Shown in pieces: positions 11,143 through 21,511 of a DNA stretch of 64,000 nucleotides (position 1 is the stretch's first letter; every line of letters begins with the position of its first letter). Origin of the DNA: Symsagittifera roscoffensis. Lineage: Eukaryota > Xenacoelomorpha > Acoela > Convolutidae. The notes below the pieces were generated by a model, which had not been told where the DNA came from, did no database searches, and saw nothing but the letters and a program-made list of their open reading frames with translations. The translations under genes were made by a program, and so were the position numbers. The stretch spans positions 24,688,013 to 24,752,012 of the forward strand of contig NC_087071.1 in the NCBI RefSeq assembly GCF_963678635.1, in the 5' to 3' direction.

Positions 11143-11509
11143 CTGAAAAAAAAAGATACATTGTAAAGCTTTGCAGCAAACTAGCTTGACAATTTGTCAG
11201 CAAACATTTTCAGTTTTTGTTACATGTTAATTCTTTTGATAAATTGATTTAAATCAATTCATTTTAAAAAAGTAGATTATAAAAGGGGCCCTTCCGTTTA
11301 GGTACGATCGTGCACAAGCTGGATAGGGCCCATACCAGCATTATATAAATACATCAGTAAACAATATTGCAGGAATTAAGTCAAGTCGTTAAAGGTATTC
11401 ACTTCAATCATCCCTCCTCTATAATAGAATTGAATTGAATTGTCTACGACAGAATTATTCGCTTAGAAATTTTAGATCTATGAATTGCTCTGAGCTCAGT
11501 TTCACTTAC

Positions 11510-11554
11510 TAGTATTAGAAGGCACAATAGATTTGCTTCCATGCTTAGATTCAT
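11510..11554 (-). CDS. Host gene exon 1: signal peptide
   Basis: The ATG at 11554-11552 opens 15 codons (MNLSMEANLLCLLIL), followed by the donor GTAAGT (11509-11504). Joined to exon 2 this makes a hydrophobic core of LLCLLILLFVP, a good signal peptide. A second in-frame Met lies four codons in. An AG (GATAGCTTAG) just upstream of the ATG could be a splice or trans-splice acceptor. Confidence 0.6.
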
Positions 11555-12122
11555 TCTTTCTAAGCTATCTAAGAGATCAAACTTTTTAATATCCTTAGAC
11601 ACGCCATTTCTTGGTTCTTAATTCAGTTCCAGCCTTTCATTGAACAATTCTGAAATTAGAACAATTATTTACTGTATTTCTGATTATTTGGAAAAAGTGG
11701 AACATTTTACACGGAGGCAAAGCATAGCATAAGACGAAAACAAAGAATGAAAAAGGTTACAACCAGGTGACCCAAAATTTTTAGGTCTCGATGAAGGACA
11801 CGTAGGGTCAAACTAAAGCTGGAGGCACGTGTTTGATACTTTTGAATTTGTGATACTGATGCAGGACAAAACGCGTAATATCAAAAATCGAACTATGCCC
11901 AAAACCTAAGTTGTTTCTCTACTAAAATGAGTTAGTGAAAACTTTTCAAATTTCCCCACGACACAATTATTCGCTTTAAAAAATCGAGGGGTAACTGCTT
12001 CTGCCGGAAAAACTCGCGCAACCAATTCTTTCAATTGAAATTCCAATTTCAGCTTACAGTTAATCAGAAGGTCAGAAGTATCATAGTAACCGAGGTTACA
12101 GTCAGGAGTCCCTTCATCACGT
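11555..12122. repeat. Region upstream of the host gene, partly repeat
   Basis: 11705-12060 is a second copy of the hairpin-headed repeat (GGAGGCAAAGCATAG, GTAGGGTCAAACTAAAGCTGG) running into satellite-type sequence (GCCGGAAAAACTCGCGCAACC). I see no recognisable promoter motif. The 5 bases CACGT at 12118-12122 are the left target duplication of element A. Confidence 0.5.
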
Positions 12123-13024
12123 TGTAACATTCGTCTACTGCAGTCACACATGAGGCTTAAGAAAAATAGGCCCTATAACTATTGGCTCAAGAGTCAGGGA
12201 CACTATCTCTTGTGTTTTTCTACCTCAAATCAGTCGGAGCCAATTCAGTTCGTTTGTGACATGAGACTACGACTCGTTACAGCTTAAAGGCTACTACTAA
12301 AATATCCCCCCCACTCTAGAATTAATAACGTCCCCATACTCAGGTCTCTAGATACCCAAAATACATGAACGCCGTTAAAAACCGGGTCGGAACAATCTGT
12401 TAAGTTACTTTTTATTGGACAGTGGAACTTTGATCCATTTCAGATGGATCAACCTAAAACTCGCCTTACCTCAACATAACAATTATAAAACACACTCTAG
12501 AAATTTAAATTAGTACTCACATTGTAGCACGCTCAAGAATCAGGAAGTAAATAAGTCGGTGAGCAACTCAAGAATCAATAAAGTAACTAAAATGAGTTTA
12601 ATGTTTGTCAGTTTTAGTAACTAGCGCAAGTTTGTACTCTAGAATGTCATTTTTCGTGAACCATTGGGACACTCTAGCTGTCCACCTTTCCACCGAAGGT
12701 TCACTCTAGTCCAGTTTAGAATAATACTCCAATCACAACAATCCAGTTCGTAGGGATGCGCTCGTCTCTGTTCTAGATGGGACAGCTCTACTCTAGATTT
12801 TTATCGCTACTGAAATTGCGAATAGCAATTTCCCACTGATTTTTCTAGCAACTTTCCCGCGATTGTCACTCGATTGTTCTGACTTCTCTTTTTTGACTTT
12901 CAGTTATCGCGAGAAAATCGTGCATGACATGCTCCATTCGAAATTTTGAAAAACTTCATTTCACCCCAAAATCAAGTGCTCTTGCTTTTCTCAAGGTCAA
13001 ACTTCCAAATATGACCGACTGGCA
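12123..13024 (-). repeat. Element A 3' LTR
   Basis: Near-identical to 33713-34615. Matching ends at GGCA (13024); inside the element the sense strand reads TCCGGGGAGTATG before TGCCAG. That G-rich run is the only purine-rich candidate for a polypurine tract abutting the LTR. Confidence 0.95.
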
Positions 13025-13453
13025 CATACTCCCCGGACTCGAGATCGATGTCCTCATCGCGTGCTGTCTTCTGCCAGTGAGACCCAGACAACCGAGTGTT
13101 ACTCAAGATACAGTGCCAGTGGTCATTTACAGAAGTTTGCAGCAGACTTAAGCTTATCTACACCCCAAAATTCACAGCCATGTAAAATTTTCACACTATC
13201 GCTAAACAGCAATCAAAATCTGCACACACCTGCACCCTTGAATTCTCGCTTTCCAAGCCAATCATTTAAAATTTCTTTTGTTCTATTCAATCAGGAAATT
13301 GTCATGCAGCATTTTGATTTATATAGTAAATATAGTATATTAATAACAATATTTGCTTTGTTAAAATTTCTTTTTCGTGAATCCAGGTTTCACCCGGATC
13401 CACGCTCAAGCCCCTTTTCTTCTCAAGACTCAAGATCCATTCGAGCCACCTAC
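13025..13453 (-). other. Element A region between ORF2 and 3' LTR
   Basis: Non-coding; homologous to 55758-56199 in element B. Both copies conserve an AT-rich stretch (ATATAGTAAATATAG against TATATAAGTCAAAATG), a GTCATGCA or TGCATGAC motif, and the final G-rich run before the LTR. Confidence 0.6.
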
Positions 13454-16400
13454 TCACCTCGCACTCTTCGCCTTGGAGGTACTGCACCCTGAAGTACTAG
13501 ATACGGCAAACTGTCTCAACAGTTCCTCTTCATCATCGGAGCTAATCACAATCTCCTCCCAAGCCTTCAGCTGTTCGTAGGATCGCATCCATTCTCTTTG
13601 CTCTTGCAATCTCTTTGCCTGGTTGGGTAGTGCCTTCACCCTAGATTCCCGGTTCAAACAGAAGGAGTTGTGCAGGCTCAAGCTCACGTTCTTCGCCAGG
13701 TCCTCCTCTAGTATCGATTCCCTCGCCTTGGTATTGTCTCTAGACATTTTACCCACTCTCTTCCATCCTGTCGTGATTGCATTACGATGGGTTAACAGGG
13801 GTCTCTTGAAAGCTTCCGGCCCAATCTCGGCCTGGAACTGTCGATACTCCTTTTGATGTTTTCTCATGTGATCTTTCGTTGTCATGTACAACCAAGACGT
13901 CAGCGTCGCCCGAAACCATGGGAAATACCTCAAACGGCTCCAGACATGTCTGACTTCCGTTGGTATGGCGAATACCTTGCACGCAGTCTCAAACAACTCG
14001 AGTCTCCTACTGTATCCTATCGCGTATACTGACTCAGCCGTTGGCGTCCCCGCTTCCCGATACTTCGTTATATTCTCTTCTATCCATCTCAGAGCCAACA
14101 TCGTACTCACTACCAAGAGCGTCACCTTCTGTCGGTGATCCGGTAGTCCGATCGACCGGATTTCTTCCATATCCCACACCAGACAAAGGTTCTTGTGATC
14201 TGGATACCACACCGTTTGCGCCAAACAGTGGCATGGGCATTCTCCATGGGTGATTTCAATGCTCCTGAGGTTACGCTCCCCCGAGGCTTCCAAGAGAGGC
14301 TCAAGCTCCATCATTTTCTCATGCATCGTGTCGTTATCCTCCAGGTTTGGAGCACTTCCCACAGGTTTCCCGATCACGTTTTGTCTCTCGTGATCGCTTG
14401 TGTTCTCTCTCTCCAACTTCAAAAGTTCTTCTCCCCAGATTTCACTCAAGTCATCTCTCAATTCTTTTGGTACTGTCCCTCTGATTTTTCTCAACAACTT
14501 GTGCGAGTGATGCGATATCCTAGCCAACCTCACGCACTTGGGCACTGAGAAGGCCTTGTCCACCATTACTCTCTGGCTGGATGCTTCCACCATCGCCATG
14601 TGCAGTGGGTAGTGACTTCCGCACAAGTTGGCCATCATTGACCCTATCAGGAATTTTGCGTTCAATGACAGGCCATAAGCTTCGCTCATGGGAAACCCCA
14701 TTTCTGCCTCAAGACCAACTTTCCAGCTCCGGATGTGTTTTTGAGTCACTTGCAACACCCCAGGCCATGATTCTACGCTCAACGCCGTCACCCAATGGTG
14801 TTCAGACTCTAGTCTTTCCAATGACTGCAAACTACACATTCTCGAGAAAAATCCGAGAGCTGTCGCTATATTCACCGTGGTTCTCGCGTAACACTCCGCT
14901 ACTATTTGCACTTCACTTCTCTCCCTTTCTGTGATGTCTTCGAACCAAGTGACCAGGTCTTCTTTTTGAAAGGACAGTATTCTGACGCATGACCGTCCAT
15001 CGCAGGTGTGCTCTCCGTTTCCACACGTCGAATCCAGACAGCTACCCGGCTCCAATTTCTTCGCTGACCCGGGATTGTTCGTCTTTTCGCTTGGCTCTTG
15101 CATCTGAGGTGAGATTAGCTTATGCAGCACACTCAACTTTGCCAGATCTTCATCTTCCGTTGGTGCTAACCTCACTCGCTCGGTGATTTCCTCGATCAGA
15201 CTCGCGTGGGGATGTGGACACCAGGAGGGTCTAAGTAGCTTCCACACCACTCCCAAGTTCGTGGTTAACAAGCCATTTCCATCGCCCATGTTCACTTCAA
15301 CTCTCTTGTTTGAGCGCGGTATGCTTACCACCTCTGGTGTTTTCTCAAGAATCAGGCCCAAGCTCGGCCCCTCTTTTTCCACCGCGTCTATTTCCATTAT
15401 TCTTTCTGTCCAAAACTTCAGTAGCTCCGCTACCTCATGGTTTCTGTGGGCGCCCCCAGTTTCCAAGTCTAAGAAGGGGTTGTAGGCTATTCCCATCACT
15501 CCTGACACGTATTGGTATTCCCCCTTCTCGCTGGGTCTCGAGTACTGCTCTGACGAGGCCAGGTTACGGTGAACATCATGCTCTTCTTCGAACTTCTTAT
15601 TATAAAATCTCCGTACCTCGTCCAGCTTTCTGTGGTTCTCTAGGGACAGTCTGGAACCATCTTCTTTTTCTATACCAGTACTCTGATACACGTTTAAGAT
15701 GATCGTTGAGACTCTTTTTTCCACGGTTTTACTTCCGCTTGCTCTCTGGTGGCATGCCAAGAGGGTACTATCAGACATCATTGACATTATCCATCTCAAG
15801 AAACATGTGGCATCCTTCCTCCTAGCCAGGCTCAAGCCTGAATTGTCCCTAGCCACGTGTTGCATCAATGCTTGATACACATCTAGCTTTTTGCTTCCCA
15901 ACTTCAGTCTATCATACGAGGTCAATGTCTCCAATTCTATTCCCACCAGACTCCAGGTGAACATTAATTGTCCTGCAGTTCTAACGAAGGGATTCGCCAT
16001 TAATGGTGGTGCTGATGAGGATGTCCTCATTGCCTCTTCAAAATGATCCTTCAACAAGTTCTGCCAGGACCTCTTCAGCTGATTCGCCACTTCTATTTTA
16101 TTAACCTCGGCCTTTTGCTGGGTGGCCCAATTGCGTCGCTTGCGAGCTACTCCACTGTCCAATTTCTTCAAGCAGTCCTCCATTTCCTTCAATGTCTCGA
16201 GGGCCACCCACCACGTCCGGGAAGTGTTCCTCGTCTTGTTCCTCTCCAATGGATCACTTGTCACTCGCTTGCCCATGGCCTGGTGTGCCTTCGAGATCCA
16301 TTCTTTGCCGACATCTACTTCCCATGTCTGTCCGTTCGTTGAACCTCTCTTCACGTTTATCTTCTGAGGCTTGAAGTCTTCCTCCGATGTCGAACTGGTG

Positions 16401-19400
16401 GAAACCTCTATTTCCCTCTCTACTTCAAGTGGTCTTCTGAGCTCCGAGCTGCTCTTGTATGCCGCCGTCTTGCATCGAGCCAAAACCATGGGCGCCGTCT
16501 CTCTCAAGTTTCCTTCCGAAACAGCATCCACTGAAGGACTACCCAATCCCTCCACTTCTCTCTTCCTCTTGCGAGTCTTCACATCTCTGCTTGAGGGTGT
16601 TGTGGCTATCATCACTGATTCGACCTCTCTGTCTACCTCCAATCCTTCCAACTCTTGCCTCCCCCCTGCTCGAGCTTTAAGGATATTAGTACTTTTAATC
16701 ATATTACTAGTCCCAATCTTATCCCTTTTTATATCATTAACTATTTTATCTACAGTTTTTTGTTTCAGAGTAGAGCTGTCCTCACATTTTTCTTCTCTAG
16801 TCTTCGATCGTGAATTCCTCAGCTCTACCAGCTTGCTCAGCAGCTCTTTTCTCGCCTTCTCATCCAGGCCCGTTCCTATCAGAAGCGGTTCTCCAAATCT
16901 TACGACTGTGTCCCACAGTTCCTCCTTAAACTTGTCCAGCGTCGTCTCGCTGCCCACTTCTTGATTGAATTCTTCCAAGAACTCCTGCCAAGCATCGTTC
17001 TTCAGAGACCCCAGGAATATGTCCCTGTTCCCTTCGAAAGTGTTCCTTTCCCTTTCCTCCGAGCTCAAGAGTATCATCCCCATATTGAAGGTCTCATTTG
17101 CCAATGGCAATTCCAGATTCTTCCGGGGGGACGGATTCAGAGGTGGGGTGGCAGTATCTTCCCAATTCTCCTCGCTCAAGTCTTTCAACAGCTCTTGAGT
17201 GGTTAGCTCCTCCCCTGATGGCCCTGGTTCAGGTGTATTCCCCACTTCCATGTCTTCACCGGCTTCACTGAGAGTTTCATCCATACTCTCTTCTTCTGAC
17301 TCATGTCTCCTTCTCTCGAGAATTTTCTTAAACCGGTCCTCGACGGGTCCACTCCTCTTGTCTCCAGGCGTGTCCACTGACAGTGGTGATGGTGTCGTAG
17401 GGTCCAATTTCTTGTACTCCGTCAGGGCTACGTGCAGTTGACCTGCTGCATCTAGTTCTTTTCCCTCCTGTCTCACTTCCACCTGTTCTAAGCCATAGGG
17501 TGCCCTGTATTTTCTCGTTGCAAATTTCATGTCGTCCACCAATGCGACGTGCCCCTCCATCACGATCATCCTGCCATCATCCCATATGGGTAGCATGTTC
17601 TCAAGTCCCTCCTGCTCAAGAACTCTCAAGACCTTTCGCACCTCATATCCGGGGGGCTGCGAACCTCTCATCTTTTTCGCTCGCGTCGTCCACGAATTTA
17701 CCTTCGCCTCGCTAGTATGGAAGTAGACCGCCGCCGTGTAGCCGATGAACAGGGGGTCCCAGCCATCAGTGAAATCCTTCTGCATTTCCTCCGTCGTCAT
17801 CCTCGCCATTATGGAGGGAACTACCAAGGGACTGTTCATTCCTAAGGTCATCCTCCTAACTATTGGGAACTCAGGCATGGTGGCTGGGAGGATTTCTTTC
17901 TCCATTATGGTTTCCAGCTCCCTCTTCACCAGTGCAAAGCACTCCTTCCAGGCAGGATCTCTCAAGATTTCTCGTCCGTCTGCCGTCAATGGGTTCAAGT
18001 TCCAGAATTTGGGATACATTTCGATGGGACCCTCTCGCTTGCCTCCCATTCTACATTGCATTTGCCCCCTGAAGTTGTACACTATTAGCTCGGCATCTTT
18101 CACCTTTCCAAAGAGTACCGTGTTGCTCATTCGCCCTCTGAGCACCTCCTGCTGACACCAATTTAACGCCGTCCCATCCAGTATACTGATAAGACTCAAG
18201 TGCGTTACAGAGTGACGATACGTTGTCACCAGGGGGTCTGGGAACGCGTACGTCACTGCTGGACCATAAATGCAGGTCACCACCTCCTCTAGGCCCCGGA
18301 TTATCCCCATTGGGTCCGACCTCATTGCCAGGCAAAGGTCCGTCAGCAGAGGCATTCCTCTATTCGTCTTCTTCCATTCTTCTCTCGAGGTTGGATTCTC
18401 ATCTTCACCCGTCATGTGCCGATTCTGCATCATGAGGTATTGCACTAACAAAGTCTTCAACCCTGCGGCACACTTGTAGGAGCTGGTTTCAATGCTCGAG
18501 TGGACTCTCCCCATAGATAGAGGCTCTCCATATTCCATTAATCGATGAAACGACACCAATTCCCCATGGGTTAAGAGTAATAGTGCCAGGTACCCATCGA
18601 CTCGAAGTGTCTCCACTCCTCGACTAAACATGTATGCTGGGCCCATGTTGAACAAGTATCTGGGGTAAACCAAATACAAAGCCAAGAGCAGACTGATGGG
18701 CATGCCCAGTATCTCCTGCACGAAGGCTCCAAAGATAGTCGCCGTGGTGCCGAACATTCCTGCCATGAATTCCTTCTCCCAGCAAGGACTCAAGAACTTG
18801 AGAACCTCATAATCCCTCCTAGTCCTCAATTCACCCTTGGCGTGCTCTCTCCAGAACCCTCCAATCGTCACTTCATTGGCGGCCGAGACAAATCTAGCCA
18901 CCGTCATGTCTCTTGTTTCGGCCAGCTCCAGTTGTTTCTCCAGAAAACTCCAGACTTGTTTCACGAGGGGTGGTGCTTCCTCCCTCGTCTTGTTCGTGGC
19001 GTTCTCCAGCCTTGGTGTCAAAAATGGCCACCAGCCATTCTCTTGAGTCAATCGATATTTCATCGATTCTAATTGCTTCTCCGTCTCGGCCACATTTCTT
19101 CTCTCGTTACTGGGACCTCTAGACTTGCTGGTGGAGTTTGTGATCTTCACGTCCATACTCCGAAACCACAGCCTGGCCGTCAATTGGCTTATCGCCGGGT
19201 GATCGTCTCTGATGACTGGGCTGAACTTGAGTTGCCTGGCAAAGTTCGATATCTCTAGCAAGAGCACCTCATCTAATACGATCAGGATGTCGGCTAGTCC
19301 ATAAAAGCCCCTCAGTGCGTGAGATATGTCCGCCCATGCCGCCGCCAATTCTGACTTGCGAAGCCTCAGGTTCGATGGTTCCAACTCCCGATTGGGGGCT

Positions 19401-20020
19401 GCCATTAGAATCCGCCATTCATTCCCTTCTGCTATCAGGATCAAGACCGCGTACACGAATTGTAGGGCGGGTGGCATATTCGCGTATCCAGGGGATGTGG
19501 TAAACACCACCTTCGTCTTGGACCCAAATCTCGAGACAACATTCTCTTGCACTTCATTCATCGCCGCAAACAACACCTGAATGGCTTCCCATATCTTCCT
19601 CGATGGCGGATTTTCATCGCCCTTCAGTTGCTCAAGAAGTCCCACCGCGTGCAGGTGATCATTCATTCCTGCAAACAATAGCAGCTCAGGTTCACAGGGC
19701 ATCTCTGACTTTATTGCCACCACCAGAGTTAACATCTGGTTTAATTCAGCTCCTGGCAAAGAGTATATCAGAGTCTCCGGCCAGAACAACTTGGGAGACG
19801 TTCCTTCGAAGTCCGACCCCGCCACAATGACTACTCTCGCAGCAGCCGGATCTGCTCTATCATAAACTGCCAGGGTTTTGGCCAGCTGGGTGCTGCCACA
19901 GGGCTTCCCGTACCTGGGATCTTCCGCCAATTTCGAGCCTTCGTAAGCGGCATTTGGCAATTCCATCGACCCTGGATTGAGTAGTTTGTCTACCACTTTC
20001 AACTGTGCCGGGGTCGCCAA
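13454..20020 (-). CDS. ORF2 C-terminal 2,188 residues, function unknown
   Basis: An intact frame of 2,188 codons in sense orientation, in the env position downstream of pol. It begins MATPAQL, but the same frame continues upstream past a TAG (20089-20087) into the SGNH part, and copy B reads through there, so this Met is probably internal. Residues about 60-320 look like a second, weaker SGNH-type fold (VVIVAGSDFEG; FAGMNDHLH near 118). About 700 residues without a recognised domain follow, then a charged, Pro/Ser-rich region with a possible NLS (KTRKRKRE, near 1150). Near 1663 is a Cys cluster (CLDSTCGNGEHTC) and near 1925 HGECPCHC, both possible zinc sites. The C-terminus has EIVISSDDEEE, a SUMO-interaction-like motif. 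I do not recognise the family. Confidence 0.85.
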   Translation of the reverse strand: MATPAQLKVVDKLLNPGSMELPNAAYEGSKLAEDPRYGKPCGSTQLAKTLAVYDRADPAAARVVIVAGSDFEGTSPKLFWPETLIYSLPGAELNQMLTLVVAIKSEMPCEPELLLFAGMNDHLHAVGLLEQLKGDENPPSRKIWEAIQVLFAAMNEVQENVVSRFGSKTKVVFTTSPGYANMPPALQFVYAVLILIAEGNEWRILMAAPNRELEPSNLRLRKSELAAAWADISHALRGFYGLADILIVLDEVLLLEISNFARQLKFSPVIRDDHPAISQLTARLWFRSMDVKITNSTSKSRGPSNERRNVAETEKQLESMKYRLTQENGWWPFLTPRLENATNKTREEAPPLVKQVWSFLEKQLELAETRDMTVARFVSAANEVTIGGFWREHAKGELRTRRDYEVLKFLSPCWEKEFMAGMFGTTATIFGAFVQEILGMPISLLLALYLVYPRYLFNMGPAYMFSRGVETLRVDGYLALLLLTHGELVSFHRLMEYGEPLSMGRVHSSIETSSYKCAAGLKTLLVQYLMMQNRHMTGEDENPTSREEWKKTNRGMPLLTDLCLAMRSDPMGIIRGLEEVVTCIYGPAVTYAFPDPLVTTYRHSVTHLSLISILDGTALNWCQQEVLRGRMSNTVLFGKVKDAELIVYNFRGQMQCRMGGKREGPIEMYPKFWNLNPLTADGREILRDPAWKECFALVKRELETIMEKEILPATMPEFPIVRRMTLGMNSPLVVPSIMARMTTEEMQKDFTDGWDPLFIGYTAAVYFHTSEAKVNSWTTRAKKMRGSQPPGYEVRKVLRVLEQEGLENMLPIWDDGRMIVMEGHVALVDDMKFATRKYRAPYGLEQVEVRQEGKELDAAGQLHVALTEYKKLDPTTPSPLSVDTPGDKRSGPVEDRFKKILERRRHESEEESMDETLSEAGEDMEVGNTPEPGPSGEELTTQELLKDLSEENWEDTATPPLNPSPRKNLELPLANETFNMGMILLSSEERERNTFEGNRDIFLGSLKNDAWQEFLEEFNQEVGSETTLDKFKEELWDTVVRFGEPLLIGTGLDEKARKELLSKLVELRNSRSKTREEKCEDSSTLKQKTVDKIVNDIKRDKIGTSNMIKSTNILKARAGGRQELEGLEVDREVESVMIATTPSSRDVKTRKRKREVEGLGSPSVDAVSEGNLRETAPMVLARCKTAAYKSSSELRRPLEVEREIEVSTSSTSEEDFKPQKINVKRGSTNGQTWEVDVGKEWISKAHQAMGKRVTSDPLERNKTRNTSRTWWVALETLKEMEDCLKKLDSGVARKRRNWATQQKAEVNKIEVANQLKRSWQNLLKDHFEEAMRTSSSAPPLMANPFVRTAGQLMFTWSLVGIELETLTSYDRLKLGSKKLDVYQALMQHVARDNSGLSLARRKDATCFLRWIMSMMSDSTLLACHQRASGSKTVEKRVSTIILNVYQSTGIEKEDGSRLSLENHRKLDEVRRFYNKKFEEEHDVHRNLASSEQYSRPSEKGEYQYVSGVMGIAYNPFLDLETGGAHRNHEVAELLKFWTERIMEIDAVEKEGPSLGLILEKTPEVVSIPRSNKRVEVNMGDGNGLLTTNLGVVWKLLRPSWCPHPHASLIEEITERVRLAPTEDEDLAKLSVLHKLISPQMQEPSEKTNNPGSAKKLEPGSCLDSTCGNGEHTCDGRSCVRILSFQKEDLVTWFEDITERERSEVQIVAECYARTTVNIATALGFFSRMCSLQSLERLESEHHWVTALSVESWPGVLQVTQKHIRSWKVGLEAEMGFPMSEAYGLSLNAKFLIGSMMANLCGSHYPLHMAMVEASSQRVMVDKAFSVPKCVRLARISHHSHKLLRKIRGTVPKELRDDLSEIWGEELLKLERENTSDHERQNVIGKPVGSAPNLEDNDTMHEKMMELEPLLEASGERNLRSIEITHGECPCHCLAQTVWYPDHKNLCLVWDMEEIRSIGLPDHRQKVTLLVVSTMLALRWIEENITKYREAGTPTAESVYAIGYSRRLELFETACKVFAIPTEVRHVWSRLRYFPWFRATLTSWLYMTTKDHMRKHQKEYRQFQAEIGPEAFKRPLLTHRNAITTGWKRVGKMSRDNTKARESILEEDLAKNVSLSLHNSFCLNRESRVKALPNQAKRLQEQREWMRSYEQLKAWEEIVISSDDEEELLRQFAVSSTSGCSTSKAKSAR

Positions 20021-20086
20021 CCTGATCCTGGCGATGCTCGTTCGGTGCTTGGGAGGTTCTGTTATAAGTCCAGGACTCCCCAGCAG

Positions 20087-21508
20087 CTAGAGAGGTCGGT
20101 AGTTAATGGGTCCCATGATCGCTTTTGTGGGAATTCCAGTCAGGTCTGTGGTCTCCATCAATTTCGTTCTCGAGAAGTGCGCCTCATGAGCTTTCAACCA
20201 GTCCACGCAATGATGTCTATTCAAATCCTCGTGCGACACTCGTTCAATCCCCAGGGTTTCCGCCAATTCTCGCCTGCATTCCAAACTCTCTAGGTCCAGT
20301 TCTTTCACCTTCTCAGGATATCTCAAGCGAGCGGTCTCTATAGACCTCTTTTCCCGCTTGTTCTCTGCCACTACCACTGAGGATATCGCCGAGCCTGGAG
20401 GTGTTGATGACGTCACCTCCTCAGACTCCATTGGCGTGGCACTCTGCAATCGGGTCTGGTTGCTCCTCGAACCGTCTCTAGTGTCAACTCTCGTTCCCAA
20501 GCGACCAGACAAGGCCCTTGAGGCAAGGAATGGTGGGTTCGGAGGTGGTCCTAATGTGAATTGGGCTGTCTCTAGCAGATCCGACTCTAGCGTGTTTATG
20601 TGTTCCTGAAAGACGTCGTTCAGCCACTCCGCTCCCTTTGGCCTATCGAAATGGATTCCATCATTGGAGGTGTCTTCAGGGAATCCCTTTTTCTCCATGC
20701 GCTCCGCTACGTCCAACAATCTGACAGGAAGCACACTCTTCCGGTGTATGTCTCGGATCACCTTGTTTAGGTTCCGCACCTTCTCGTTCATCTGCAAGGC
20801 GTGCTGATCAAACATCATGTTGTAGGGGACCGTGCATACCGTCAGCAGGACGGGGTCCATCTGGATCCTCAGCTCCTCAAGAAGGCAGCTCATCTTGTCG
20901 TACAGCCTCGTTATTTTCCTCGCTTCTCCCCTTGACACATCGTTGGTCCGGATCATCAGGGTCACCGTATACACTTTAGTCATCCCTAGCATGTCCAGGG
21001 TTGCCAACATCTGTGGCGTGGCAGCTCCAGCGAAACTCAAGATTCCTGTCTGCCAATGCGACTGGATCCGGGTCAACACCCGCACCAGGCTGTCCCCTAT
21101 GATTAGGTGAACTGCACCCTCTGGCACACGAGGTGGCGCGAGATACTCCACCCAGGCCGCATCATGGAAGCAGTCCCTCCTGGATCCCTGTTCCGCAATC
21201 CAACCCAGTCGATTGTGCCTGTGGTACCTCCCCTCTGTATTTTTCTTATAACTCGAGATCACGACGCTCCTGACCGGCTGTTCCCTCCAAGTTGGGGGAA
21301 GTTCCGGTCTTGCCGATCTTTCACGGTTTTTCTGCTGAAATTTCTCTCCTAGCTCTTTCAGGCGCGATGAGCCGCCACTCACCTGACTGTCGCTCGAGGT
21401 CGAGGTCGGGGTATATCCCGGCAGCACCACATCCATTAGTGGACGTACAGGTTGTGTCTCTAGGCTACGCAAGGAAGGCGTTGCGTCATTCGGTATCCAG
21501 ACTTCCAA
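20087..21508 (-). CDS. ORF2 part: SGNH/GDSL-type hydrolase domain
   Basis: 473 codons from an internal Met to a TAG at 20089-20087. Visible SGNH blocks are GDS (IIGDSLVRVL, near residue 136), TND in block III (MIRTNDVSRG, near 186) and D-x-x-H in block V (DGIHFDRP, near 285). The family comprises serine esterases and lipases, with Ser of GDS, Asp and His of block V forming the triad. The block III Gly expected before T-N-D is Arg here but Gly in copy B, so copy A may be weakened. In frame with the coiled-coil part upstream (TAA at 21514-21512) and the 2,188-residue part downstream; copy B has sense codons at both stops. Confidence 0.8.
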   Translation of the reverse strand: MEVWIPNDATPSLRSLETQPVRPLMDVVLPGYTPTSTSSDSQVSGGSSRLKELGEKFQQKNRERSARPELPPTWREQPVRSVVISSYKKNTEGRYHRHNRLGWIAEQGSRRDCFHDAAWVEYLAPPRVPEGAVHLIIGDSLVRVLTRIQSHWQTGILSFAGAATPQMLATLDMLGMTKVYTVTLMIRTNDVSRGEARKITRLYDKMSCLLEELRIQMDPVLLTVCTVPYNMMFDQHALQMNEKVRNLNKVIRDIHRKSVLPVRLLDVAERMEKKGFPEDTSNDGIHFDRPKGAEWLNDVFQEHINTLESDLLETAQFTLGPPPNPPFLASRALSGRLGTRVDTRDGSRSNQTRLQSATPMESEEVTSSTPPGSAISSVVVAENKREKRSIETARLRYPEKVKELDLESLECRRELAETLGIERVSHEDLNRHHCVDWLKAHEAHFSRTKLMETTDLTGIPTKAIMGPINYRPL

Positions 21509-21511
21509 CCC

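Larger units (their letters stand above)
1917..11554 (-). other. Host gene: spliced putative two-pass membrane protein
   Basis: I assembled this gene from six exons whose splice sites and phases agree: 11554-11510 (phase 0), 11142-10792 (0), 10049-9957 (0), 3791-3631 (ends phase 2), 2557-2384 (ends phase 2) and about 2137-1917 (ends phase 1, so at least one more exon is expected). Predicted order is a signal peptide, an ectodomain of about 165 residues with several Cys and N-glycosylation sequons (NWT, NVS), a first membrane span, an acidic loop rich in Asn, Glu and Ser, and a second span. The stretch ending LPTVFISFDTLQFL vaguely recalls protease-associated (PA) domains; this is only a guess. 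Intron 1 (11143-11509) holds nothing I recognise. The larger introns hold repeats and a MITE. LTR element A begins 569 bp upstream of the ATG. Confidence 0.6.
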
